Shown piece by piece: positions 1 through 7,644 of a stretch of DNA of 64,000 nucleotides. The stretch covers positions 46,919-110,918 of the forward strand of contig CAKUNF010000004.1 of NCBI GenBank assembly GCA_934668375.1, given 5' to 3'. Within the stretch, counting starts at the first letter, position 1. Each line of letters begins with the position of its first letter. The position numbers were made by a program, and so were the translations under genes. The notes beneath the pieces are model-generated. The model ran no database searches. It was given only the letters and a program-made list of their open reading frames with translations, and was not told where the DNA came from. The stretch comes from an uncultured Parolsenella sp. Its GTDB lineage: Bacteria > Actinomycetota > Coriobacteriia > Coriobacteriales > Atopobiaceae.

Positions 1-1
1 G

Positions 2-1489
2 GGCGGCACGGCGCGCGTCCTTGCCGAGGCGGGCGTCAACGTGGTGCCCATCGAGCGATACACCGGCTTTCCCGAGATGATGGACGGCCGCGTGAAGACG
101 CTGCACCCCAAGGTCCACGGCGGCCTTCTCGCGCGTCGCGACAACCCCCAGCACATGGCCGAGGCGGCCGAGCACGGCATCGGCATGATCGACCTCGTCT
201 GCGTCAACCTCTATGAGTTCGAGAAGACCGTCGCCAAGCCCGGCGTCACGTTCGCGGACGCCATCGAGCACATCGACATCGGCGGCCCCTCCATGCTGCG
301 CTCCGCCGCCAAGAACGCCGACTCCGTGACCGTGGTCTCCGACCCGGCCGACTACGAGCGCGTCCTTGCCGAGATGCGCGCCAACGGCGGTGCCACCACG
401 CTCGCCACGCGCCGCGCGCTGCAGCTCAAGGTCTACCAGACCACGGCCTCCTATGACGCCGCCATCGCCGCCTGGCTCGCCAAGCAGGCGTCCGATGCCG
501 ACGAGGCAAGCGTGGAGCTGCCCCAGACCCTCGACCTCAGCGCCGAGAAGATCCAAGACCTTCGCTATGGCGAGAACCCCCAGCAGACGGCCGCGTTCTA
601 CCGCCTGCCGGGCGCGCACGCGCACTCGCTCGTGAACGCCACGCAGGTCCAGGGCAAGGAGCTCTCCTACAACAACCTGCTGGACACCGATGCCGCCTGG
701 AGCCTCGTGCGCGAGTTCGACGGCCCCGCGTGCGTCATCCTCAAGCACCAGAACCCCTGCGGCAGCGCCGTGGCCGAGAACGTCACCGAGGCGTATGACC
801 GCGCGTTCGCGTGCGACCCCAAGAGCGCGTTCGGCGGCATCATCGCCTGCAACCGCGAGGTGCCCCTCGAGCTGTGCGAGCACTTTGCCGACGTCAACAA
901 GCAGTTCGTCGAGGTCCTCATCGCGCCGAGCTACACGCCCGAGGCCCTCGAGCGCCTTTCGCGCCGCAAGAACCTGCGCGTGCTCGCCACGGGCGGCATC
1001 GACGCGCCGGCCGCGCTCGAGTACCGCAGCGTGGACGGCGGCCTGCTTGTCCAGACGGTCGACCGCGTGAGCGAGGACCCCGCAACGTTCACGGTGCCCA
1101 CGAAGCGCAAGCCCTCCCCCGAGGAGATGGACGAGCTGCTGTTTGCCTGGCGCGTCTGCAAGGGCGTCAAGTCCAACGCCATTCTCGTGAGCAAGGGCAA
1201 GGCGGGCATCGGCATGGGGCCGGGCCAGCCCAACCGCGTTGACTCCGCGCTGCTCGCCTGCGAGCGCGCCGAGGAGGCCTGCGACCGCATGGGTGTCGAG
1301 CGCGGCGGCTTTGCCTGCGCGAGCGACGCCTTCTTCCCGTTCCGCGACAACGTCGACGTGCTCGCCGAGCATGGCGTCACCTGCATCATCCAGCCCGGCG
1401 GCTCCAAGCGTGACGACGAGTCCATCGCCGCCTGCGACGAGCACGGCATCGCGATGGTGTTCACGGGAGCCCGCCACTTCCGTCATTAG
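2..1489 (+). CDS. purH: Bifunctional AICAR formyltransferase/IMP cyclohydrolase PurH (5' truncated by window edge)
   Basis: Catalyses the last two steps of de novo IMP synthesis in the cytosol. The frame is open from base 2 with no start codon, and its first residues (GGTARVLAEAG) already belong to the IMP-cyclohydrolase (MGS-like) domain. The gene therefore begins upstream of the window, probably missing only a few tens of residues; the GTG at 41 is internal. The conserved segment TGFPEMMDGRVKTLHP is at 62-109. The transformylase domain shows KHQNPCG at 743-763 and KSNAI followed by a GMGPGQPNRV segment near 1170-1240. The protein ends FTGARHFRH, as PurH proteins usually do. It is followed by a large hairpin rather than by a co-transcribed gene, so it is probably the last gene of its transcript. 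Identification is secure. Confidence 0.96.
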   Translation, partial: GGTARVLAEAGVNVVPIERYTGFPEMMDGRVKTLHPKVHGGLLARRDNPQHMAEAAEHGIGMIDLVCVNLYEFEKTVAKPGVTFADAIEHIDIGGPSMLRSAAKNADSVTVVSDPADYERVLAEMRANGGATTLATRRALQLKVYQTTASYDAAIAAWLAKQASDADEASVELPQTLDLSAEKIQDLRYGENPQQTAAFYRLPGAHAHSLVNATQVQGKELSYNNLLDTDAAWSLVREFDGPACVILKHQNPCGSAVAENVTEAYDRAFACDPKSAFGGIIACNREVPLELCEHFADVNKQFVEVLIAPSYTPEALERLSRRKNLRVLATGGIDAPAALEYRSVDGGLLVQTVDRVSEDPATFTVPTKRKPSPEEMDELLFAWRVCKGVKSNAILVSKGKAGIGMGPGQPNRVDSALLACERAEEACDRMGVERGGFACASDAFFPFRDNVDVLAEHGVTCIIQPGGSKRDDESIAACDEHGIAMVFTGARHFRH

Positions 1490-1494
1490 CGGGC

Positions 1495-1584
1495 TTCCCT
1501 GGCGCCCCATCTTGCCGCTCAGGCTTCGGCTTGCGTATTTCAATACGCGTCGCCTTGCCTTCGGGGCAATCTGGGGTGCCAGGA
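1495..1584 (+). repeat. 90-nt imperfect hairpin after purH
   Basis: Arms TTCCCTGGCGCCCCA (from 1495) and TGGGGTGCCAGGAA (to 1584) pair with one bulge and one mismatch. The inner arms continue as CTTGCC/GGCAAT. A perfect 7-bp hairpin GCGTATT-TC-AATACGC sits at its tip (1533-1548). It has no clear poly-T and could be a read-through-limiting stem or a repeat element. A partial copy of its left arm (CATCTTGCCGCTCAAGC) recurs at 25870-25886. Confidence 0.6.
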
Positions 1585-1615
1585 AACCCCTCACGGCCGA
1601 TTGAATTGAGGACAT

Positions 1616-2284
1616 TTGCCCAAGATTTACGTCATAGAGGACGACGAGGCCATCCGCGGAGAGCTCATCCGCCTGCTCGAGCGCGAGGGATACGAGACGG
1701 ACGCGTGCGAGGACTTCTCGCGCGCGTCCGAGCTCGCCCTCGTGGCGGCGCCAGACCTCGTGCTGCTCGACCTTACGCTGCCGGGGACGGACGGCCAGCT
1801 CGTGTGCCGCGAGCTGCGCACCTCCTCGAGCGTTCCCGTCGTGGTGCTCACGAGCCGCACGACGGAGGCCGACGAGGTCGTGGCCATGACGCTTGGTGCG
1901 GATGACTTCGTGCCCAAGCCCTATAGCCCGCGCGTGCTGCTCGCCCACATCGCGGCGATCCTGCGCCGTTCCGGGGCGGTGGCTGCCCGTTCCGTCCTTG
2001 AGCACGGCGGGGTCTCGCTTGACCTCTCGCGTTCGACGGCGAGTGCCGCGGGCGGCTCCGTGGAGCTCACGAAGAACGAGGTGCGCATCCTGGCGCTGCT
2101 CATGCGCCGCGCCGGCGGAATCGTCCCGCGCGAGGACCTCATGCGCGAGCTGTGGGACTCCGAGGCGTTCGTTGACGACAACACGCTCACCGTGAACGTC
2201 AACCGCCTGCGCTCCCAGCTTGCCAGGATCGGCGTTGAGGGCTACCTGGTGACCCACCGCGGCCAGGGCTACGCGGTGCGCTGA
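1616..2284 (+). CDS. OmpR-family response regulator, BceR-like
   Basis: DNA-binding response regulator of 222 aa. The receiver domain has the acidic pocket E8-D9-D10, phospho-acceptor D52 (LLDLTLPG), T79 and K101 (PKPYSP). The C-terminal winged-helix (Trans_reg_C) runs from about residue 125, with ELTKNEVRILALL and VNRLRSQL helices. The start is TTG at 1616, chosen because MPKIYVIEDDE is the normal receiver beginning and GAGG lies five bases upstream. The stop overlaps the kinase start by one base (TGATG), so the two are translationally coupled. With the intramembrane-type kinase and the BceAB-like ABC transporter next door, it most likely activates that transporter in response to cell-wall-active peptides. 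That role comes from the family and context and is not shown by the sequence itself. Confidence 0.9.
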   Translation: MPKIYVIEDDEAIRGELIRLLEREGYETDACEDFSRASELALVAAPDLVLLDLTLPGTDGQLVCRELRTSSSVPVVVLTSRTTEADEVVAMTLGADDFVPKPYSPRVLLAHIAAILRRSGAVAARSVLEHGGVSLDLSRSTASAAGGSVELTKNEVRILALLMRRAGGIVPREDLMRELWDSEAFVDDNTLTVNVNRLRSQLARIGVEGYLVTHRGQGYAVR

Positions 2285-3363
2285 TGGGGCCTGGCAGCTT
2301 CATCTGGTCGCGAGCGCCGCAGCTTGCGGTGCTTGTCGCGCTCGAGGCGCTTCTCGCGCTCGTCCTGTGCGTCACGGGGTCGTCTGCTGACCTCGTGGCA
2401 CTTGTCATGCTGCTGTGCGCGCTCGCTGCGGCGGCGGCGCTTGCGCTTGACTACGCGCGTGACCGCTCGTTCTGGCGCTCGCTCGAGGGCCTCTCCGAGT
2501 CCTCGGACGCATCGAGTGCCGTCGCGCTCATGGGAGAGCCGGCCTCTCCCGAGGGTCGTGTGGCGGCGGGCGCCGTCTCCCGCGTCTCCAAGCTCGCTGC
2601 GGACGAGGCCGCCTCGCAGCGTCGATTCGTCGAGGAGTACCGTGCCTACGTCGAGGCGTGGGTTCACGAGGCCAAGAGCCCCATCACGGCCGCACGCCTC
2701 GCGCTGGCAAATCTCGAGGAGGACGTTCGCGCGGGCGACCCTGCGGCATCGGCGGCCTATGGGTCGCGGCTGCGCGCCGTGGACGGCGAGCTCTCGCGCG
2801 TGGAGCGCTATGTGGAGCAGGCCCTCTTCTACGCGCGCTCCGAGTCGCTCGACCGCGACTTTCTCGTGCGTAGGCACGAACTGCGCGACGTGGTCTCCGC
2901 GGCCGTCCGTGCCAACGCGTCGCTGCTCATCTCCGCCGGCGTGGCCCCGCGGCTGGGTGAGGGGCTGTCGCTCGGCGTCTTCACGGACGACAAGTGGCTT
3001 GGCTTCATGCTGGGTCAGCTGCTGCAGAACAGCGCGCGCTACGTGCGAGCGGGTGCCGAGGGCGGCCCGCAGGTCTGGTTCGACGCGCGCCTGCTTGACG
3101 AGGGCAAGGCCGATGAACGCGTTGAGCTCGTGGTGCGAGACAACGGCTGCGGCGTGAGCGAGGCGGACCTGCCGCGCGTCTTCGACCGCGGCTTCACGGG
3201 CGAGAACGGCCGGGCGCACGAGCGCTCCACGGGCCTGGGACTGTGGCTCGTCTGGCGTCTGGCGAGCAAGATGGGCGTCTCGGTTGCCGTGGACTCCGTG
3301 GCGGGCGAGGGCTTCTCCGTGACGCTGGGCTTTCCCGCCAACAAGATGCACTACTACGAGTGA
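2284..3363 (+). CDS. Sensor histidine kinase, BceS-like intramembrane-sensing type
   Basis: Membrane histidine kinase of 359 aa. There are two transmembrane helices (about 12-31 and 35-55) with only a few residues between them, so there is no extracellular sensor domain. This is the hallmark of BceS-type kinases, which read flux or ligand binding through a partner ABC transporter. The phospho-acceptor is H128 in EAWVHEAKSPIT, followed by HATPase_c with N-box (QLLQNSARYV), DNGCG and a GLGLWL G2 box. It starts one base into the regulator's stop codon. It ends at 3363, directly before a palindromic repeat that separates it from the convergent permease gene. Confidence in the kinase call is high; antibiotic-peptide signalling is inferred from architecture and neighbours. 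Confidence 0.9.
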   Translation: MGPGSFIWSRAPQLAVLVALEALLALVLCVTGSSADLVALVMLLCALAAAAALALDYARDRSFWRSLEGLSESSDASSAVALMGEPASPEGRVAAGAVSRVSKLAADEAASQRRFVEEYRAYVEAWVHEAKSPITAARLALANLEEDVRAGDPAASAAYGSRLRAVDGELSRVERYVEQALFYARSESLDRDFLVRRHELRDVVSAAVRANASLLISAGVAPRLGEGLSLGVFTDDKWLGFMLGQLLQNSARYVRAGAEGGPQVWFDARLLDEGKADERVELVVRDNGCGVSEADLPRVFDRGFTGENGRAHERSTGLGLWLVWRLASKMGVSVAVDSVAGEGFSVTLGFPANKMHYYE

Positions 3364-3370
3364 CACTTGG

Positions 3371-3448
3371 GTGACACTTGGGGACGGGGCCAAACTGTCA
3401 CCATCGCTGTGGCTGCGGTGACAAAACGACCCCGTCCCCAAGTGTCAC
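3371..3448. repeat. REP-like palindrome, family 1 (GGGGACGGGG type), between convergent genes
   Basis: Perfect 19-bp inverted arms: GTGACACTTGGGGACGGGG at 3371-3389 and its reverse complement at 3430-3448. A second partial left arm (TGACACTTGG) precedes it at 3361. It fills most of the gap between the converging kinase and permease genes and could terminate transcription both ways. The same arm occurs at 23426-23446 and 23453-23495, and diverged relatives are at 7381, 15243 and weakly near 60038. Confidence 0.85.
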
Positions 3449-3489
3449 CAAAAAGGGCCGCGACGCTGCCGCCGCGGCCCTGACGCCTG

Positions 3490-5682
3490 CTACTCGCTCT
3501 TTCGGGTGCGCACCGCCTCGCGCACGATGCCGGCGCCCATCACGTACGTCACAACGAAATACCCGCCGTATGCCGCGAGAAACACCGCGCACGTGAGTCC
3601 CACGGTGCCGCCGATGGACAGGCGCCCGAACAGCTTCACAAGGTCGATGATCACGGCAAGCGCCACGCAGGAGTGCGCCACGCCCACCACCAGCGGAAAG
3701 CCAAAGAACACCGCCTGCTGCGCCAACATCGAATGCCTGACTTCGCGCTCCTCGCACCCAAGCTCGGCAAGCACGCGGTAGCTACGGGCCGAGTCGGCCA
3801 CGCCGGAGAGCTGTTGGATCGTGAGGATCGCAGCGCAGGCCACCACGAGCACAAAGCCGATGTAGATGGCCAGGTAGCTGATGAAGCCGTTCATCGAGGC
3901 CGCCTGCGCATACATCTCGGTGCGGCGAATCATGGAGCCCCAGTAGCCTCGCGTCACGCCGTCGGCAGAGGGGTCGTCGGCGAAGAAGCTCGCCACGTAG
4001 TCATCGGCCTGCTCGGTCGTGAGCGAACCCTTGTAGTTCACGAGCAGCGAGCTCGCGTAGGGCGTGAGCCCCAGCTGCGTGAGAACGGCGTCCGGCACGA
4101 TGATGGTGCCGGTGTTGCCGCCCATGGCGGAGTCGCACAGGGCGCTCGCCCGCGTGTCCACGGCGCTCGCGCGCGGGCTCAGCGTGAAGCCCCCGAGTGT
4201 GAGGACGTTGCCGCCGGCCATGAACTGATCGTACAGGCTCGTGATGGACTCGCCGAGCTCGCACGTGATGACGTAGCCGTCGTCCCCGAGGTCCACCTCG
4301 GGAAGGCCTCGCATGCGCAGCAGCGCGTTGTACTGGCCCGCGCCGGCAACGTACAGGCCATACGTCTCGGCAGTGGTGTTGTTGAAGGCGCTCGGCGTCT
4401 CTATGCCCATCTGGGCAGCGAGGCTGCCAGGGGTCACGAGTGGCTCGTCGTTCGTGCCGAGGGGGATGGAGAGGTACTGGTCGACCTGCGTGTGCTCGCC
4501 GGCGACGTCCTTGATGCTCGCGACCTCGTCCGTGGGCTCGCCGCCCACGAATCTCTGGCCATGAAGCTTCTCGTACAGGTCATAGGGCTGCTCGGCGGGC
4601 GCGAACTGGACGTCTTCCGGGTAGACGCTCTCGAACCATGCTTGCGTCGCGGGAGACACGTAGACGTACTGTTGCGACATGTCCACGGGGTTGTACGTCT
4701 CCAGGTTCTCGTTCATGACGCTCGCGATGGACATGCCGCAGGTCACGGACGTGATGGCGAGGAACAGGATCATGGAGATGACGGCCATGGACATCGAGAC
4801 GGTGTTCACCTTCGCGGCGAGCTGGCGCGTCGTGAACATGTTGAGGCCGCGCCAGTAGACGCCGCGCAGCGCCTGGATGCCCTGCAGCAGCGCCCCGGAC
4901 AGGCCGAAGAACAGCATGACGGTGCCCGCCGTGACCATGCCGGTCGTGAGCTCGAACTGACGCATGGCGGCGTCGAGGCTGTCGCCCGTCTCCTGGATGG
5001 GGAAGCCGTCGCGCAGCAGGCGCGCGTAGGCCATGCCCACGAACGCCGCGCCCGCCACGAAGAGCAGACACGCCACGATGGGGTTCCTCGTCTTGACGGC
5101 CTCGTTTGCACGCCCCGCGCCCATGAGCTCGACGAGCCTCGTGCGCGCCACGACGCGCAGGTTGAACAGCAGCGTGAGCGCGAAGATGACGGCGAGGCAG
5201 CCCATCGTGAGCGCGAGGGCCGGCACGGAGAAGAAGAACCGGAAGTTCGAGATCTGCGTCCGGAACATGGACGCCGTGAAGAACGTCATGACCCAGGAGA
5301 CGCCCACGCCGATGGCGAGCCCCAGCACGAGGGCGGCCCCCGAGACCATGGCCGTCTCTATGGCCATGACGAGCGAGACGCGCCCGCGCGTCATGCCGAG
5401 CACCTGGTACAGGCCAAACTCCTTCTTGCGGCGTTTCATGATGAAGTTGTTCGCGTACACCATGAGGAATCCCATGACGGCGGCGAGGAAGTACGTGAGG
5501 CCACCGAGCGTGTCGCCGAGCAGCTCCGCCAGGCCCTCCTCGGAGATGCCTGCGACGTCAGCCTGCATGGAGACGGTGTTGAACGCGTAGAACACGGCCA
5601 CGCCCAACGTGAGCGTGAACAGGTAGACGAGGTAGTCTCGACCGGCCCGGCGGACGTTTCCCCAGGCAAGCTTACAAAGCAT
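3490..5682 (-). CDS. ABC transporter permease, BceB-like (FtsX domains)
   Basis: Large permease of about 730 aa. It begins MLCKLAWGNVRRAGRDYLVYLFTLTLG, the usual BceB N-terminus, has FtsX-type membrane blocks near both ends, and carries a long extracellular segment of roughly 200 residues between them (NENLETYNPVDMSQQYVYVSP onward). This arrangement is typical of peptide-antibiotic detoxification/sensing transporters. I place the start at the ATG at 5680-5682, because GGGAGG lies about ten bases upstream. A GTG four codons earlier (5692-5694) would sit directly on that ribosome-binding site. The chosen start overlaps the ATPase stop by 11 bases. It pairs with the ATPase upstream and, by convention for this family, with the kinase/regulator pair converging from the left. 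Confidence 0.9.
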   Translation of the reverse strand: MLCKLAWGNVRRAGRDYLVYLFTLTLGVAVFYAFNTVSMQADVAGISEEGLAELLGDTLGGLTYFLAAVMGFLMVYANNFIMKRRKKEFGLYQVLGMTRGRVSLVMAIETAMVSGAALVLGLAIGVGVSWVMTFFTASMFRTQISNFRFFFSVPALALTMGCLAVIFALTLLFNLRVVARTRLVELMGAGRANEAVKTRNPIVACLLFVAGAAFVGMAYARLLRDGFPIQETGDSLDAAMRQFELTTGMVTAGTVMLFFGLSGALLQGIQALRGVYWRGLNMFTTRQLAAKVNTVSMSMAVISMILFLAITSVTCGMSIASVMNENLETYNPVDMSQQYVYVSPATQAWFESVYPEDVQFAPAEQPYDLYEKLHGQRFVGGEPTDEVASIKDVAGEHTQVDQYLSIPLGTNDEPLVTPGSLAAQMGIETPSAFNNTTAETYGLYVAGAGQYNALLRMRGLPEVDLGDDGYVITCELGESITSLYDQFMAGGNVLTLGGFTLSPRASAVDTRASALCDSAMGGNTGTIIVPDAVLTQLGLTPYASSLLVNYKGSLTTEQADDYVASFFADDPSADGVTRGYWGSMIRRTEMYAQAASMNGFISYLAIYIGFVLVVACAAILTIQQLSGVADSARSYRVLAELGCEEREVRHSMLAQQAVFFGFPLVVGVAHSCVALAVIIDLVKLFGRLSIGGTVGLTCAVFLAAYGGYFVVTYVMGAGIVREAVRTRKSE

Positions 5683-6520
5683 CGCTGCCGTCACCTCCCA
5701 TCACGGCCACGACCTCCATGATGCGGTCGAAGAACTCGCGGCGGCTTGCGCCCCCGCGGCGCAGCTCGGTGAAGATGCGGCCGTCGCGGATGAACAGGAC
5801 GCGTCCCGTGTAGCTCGCGGCAAAGCTGTCGTGCGTCACCATGAGGATCGTGGCGCCGGCCTGCTCGTTGAGGCCCTGGAGGCTCTCGAGCAGAAGGCGC
5901 GCGTTCTTGGAGTCCAGGGCCCCCGTGGGCTCGTCGGCCATGATGACGGCCGGCTTGGTCACGAGGGCGCGCGCGGCGGCGACGCGCTGCTGCTGGCCGC
6001 CGGAGAGCTGGTAGGGGTACTTGTCGAGCACCTGGTCTATGCCAAGGCGGCGCGCCATCTCCTCGACTCGGGCGAGCGTCTCGCCTGCCGGCGTGCGCGC
6101 GATCGTGAGCGGCAGGGCCACGTTCTCCCGTGCGGTGAGCGTGTCGAGCAGGTTGGAGTCCTGGAAGATGAAGCCCAGCTGCTCGCGACGGAAGCGCGAC
6201 AGCTCGCGTCCGCGCATGGTCGTGACGTCCACGCCGCCCACGAGGACGTGTCCGCTCGTGGCAGCGTCGATGGTGGAGACGCAGTTGAGCAGCGTCGACT
6301 TGCCCGAGCCCGAGGCACCCATGATGGCCACGAACTCACCGCTCGTGACGTCGAAGCTCACGTCTGTCAGCGCTCGCGTCGTGGCGCCCCTGGCGGTTCG
6401 GCCGCGGTTGCCGTAGACCTTCTCGAGGTGCTGGACGGAGAGCACCGAGCCCTGCGGGGCCTGGTGGATGGGGGAGTGGCCGCTGGCCGTTGCGCGGCCG
6501 GGCTCGTAATGGGTGCCCAT
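5672..6520 (-). CDS. ABC transporter ATP-binding protein, BceA-like
   Basis: ATPase subunit of 282 aa of the MacB/BceA class. It has Walker A GASGSGKST at residues 68-76, a Q-loop (FIFQDSNLL), signature LSGGQQQRVAAARAL, Walker B with VIMADEPTGALD, and switch histidine in LMVTHDS. The start is ATG at 6518-6520, with AAGGGA upstream. About 28 residues precede the ABC domain, a little longer than usual. A longer open frame continues upstream but lacks any family similarity, so it is ignored. The gene overlaps the permease start, giving a two-gene operon. It energises peptide-antibiotic removal or flux sensing together with the permease; substrate identity is unknown. Confidence 0.92.
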   Translation of the reverse strand: MGTHYEPGRATASGHSPIHQAPQGSVLSVQHLEKVYGNRGRTARGATTRALTDVSFDVTSGEFVAIMGASGSGKSTLLNCVSTIDAATSGHVLVGGVDVTTMRGRELSRFRREQLGFIFQDSNLLDTLTARENVALPLTIARTPAGETLARVEEMARRLGIDQVLDKYPYQLSGGQQQRVAAARALVTKPAVIMADEPTGALDSKNARLLLESLQGLNEQAGATILMVTHDSFAASYTGRVLFIRDGRIFTELRRGGASRREFFDRIMEVVAVMGGDGSDAL

Positions 6521-6721
6521 GCTTGTCCCTTCTTCTGCGCCGGCGGACGGGTCCGCGGGCATACGTTTCTGATTGTCGGGAATAATGCTCGCGCAGTCGT
6601 CCCGGGCCATCCATCGAATTGGCTTACAGTGGGGTGACGGTTTTGCAAGGTTCGCGCCGCCGGGGCCGGTGGCGTCGATTGAGGGGCCGCGCGGGCGCGG
6701 CCGTGCGAGGAGGACCGGCGC

Positions 6722-7378
6722 ATGGCAGACGGAAAGATTCCCGAGGAGTTCGAGGTGGGCACGCCCGTGCTCGTGTGCCGCTGGCGCCTGCAGTCGGGCG
6801 AGCTGCCCATCGAGAACCGCCACATGCGTGCGCTGGGACGTCGCCACGTGCTGGGCAAGAAGCTCTCCAGGCAGCTGCTCGCCTGGGCCAAGCAGCACAT
6901 AGAGTGGACGCTCGCGGACGGCACGCACGACCATCCGGACGGCGTGCTCATGCTGCTTGTGGACGCCGAGGGCCGCGCTGCCATGGCGTGCGGAGACTAC
7001 GAGCCGCTTGCGGACGCGACGCTCGCCACGCTTCTGGCGCGTGCCGAGCAGGGCTCGCGGGAGGCGTCCGAGACCGACGTTGCCCCCGAGACGATCTGGG
7101 TGGGCCGTGGCCGCGGGCTCGCCGTGGGCATGGCGCCCGGCGAGCACCCCTCCGGTGCGGCGTCGCTCGTCGAGGACCTCGCCAAGACGCTCGGTATGCC
7201 CGTCGAGCGCGACCCGCAGCTGCTCGCGAGCCTTGCCGACGGCACCGAGAAGCCCTCCGAGGCGTTCCTCGTCTCGGACGAGCACGGCATCGTCCCCGCG
7301 TCCGACGCGTCCGGCGCGCTGGCACAGAAGTTCGCCGGCGGCTGGGACCGCCTCCTCGCGCGCTCCCGCCGTCGCTAG
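6722..7378 (+). CDS. Conserved-looking protein of unknown function
   Basis: 218-aa soluble protein that I do not recognise. The start ATG at 6722 is preceded by a strong GAGGAGGA ribosome-binding site. There is no signal peptide or membrane helix. The N-terminal half (PVLVCRWRLQSGELPIENRHMRALGRRHVLGKK) is basic. The middle (LMLLVDAEGRAAMACGDYEPL) and the segment IWVGRGRGLAVGMAPGEHPSG look like beta-rich folded domain. The codon usage matches its neighbours, and the unbroken frame plus ribosome site argue that it is real. It stands alone: it is divergent from the ABC operon and separated from nifJ by a repeat and a promoter region. It could be a taxon-specific protein; no function is proposed. 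Confidence 0.75.
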   Translation: MADGKIPEEFEVGTPVLVCRWRLQSGELPIENRHMRALGRRHVLGKKLSRQLLAWAKQHIEWTLADGTHDHPDGVLMLLVDAEGRAAMACGDYEPLADATLATLLARAEQGSREASETDVAPETIWVGRGRGLAVGMAPGEHPSGAASLVEDLAKTLGMPVERDPQLLASLADGTEKPSEAFLVSDEHGIVPASDASGALAQKFAGGWDRLLARSRRR

Positions 7379-7380
7379 CA

Positions 7381-7420
7381 GGACACTGGGGGCGGGTTGC
7401 TTTGTCCCATCCCGGTCCGG
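7381..7420. repeat. Diverged family-1 palindromic repeat
   Basis: ACACTGGGGGCGGGTTGC followed by TTTGTCCC resembles the left half of the element at 15243-15316. Only part of an inverted partner (CATCCCGG) is seen. It lies directly behind the unknown gene at 6722. The rest of the 7379-7644 gap holds the nifJ promoter region and leader hairpin. Confidence 0.5.
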
Positions 7421-7469
7421 CATCGACTCGTTCGTACGTATATCCGAACGGTGGCGCCACTTTCTCAAT

Positions 7470-7503
7470 TTGACGACTAATCAGTGCTCATTTGCGGGAT
7501 AAT
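7470..7503 (+). promoter_or_regulatory. Possible nifJ promoter
   Basis: A good -10 hexamer GATAAT is at 7498-7503, in a locally AT-rich patch. TTGACG at 7470-7475 is the best -35 match, but the 22-base spacing is longer than normal, so the -10 is the firmer part. It would give a leader of about 135 bases containing the hairpin at 7524-7560. Confidence 0.4.
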
Positions 7504-7523
7504 CAAACCGCTATGAAGAGATG

Positions 7524-7560
7524 TCACCCTTTGGCGATCGGGGAAGTCGCCACGGGGTGA
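7524..7560 (+). promoter_or_regulatory. nifJ leader hairpin
   Basis: TCACCC-TT-TGGCGA pairs perfectly with TCGCCA-CG-GGGTGA around a 9-base loop. This is a 12-bp stem with one symmetric 2x2 internal loop. It is not followed by a T-run, so it is not an ordinary terminator. It may stabilise the mRNA or bind a regulator. Confidence 0.5.
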
Positions 7561-7644
7561 TTTCGCGTGCTCGGGCATCCGCCAAGGTGGCGGGGGCGGC
7601 TCTTCTCGTCAAGCCCGCGCGTGACCTCGACAGAAGGAGAGGAT

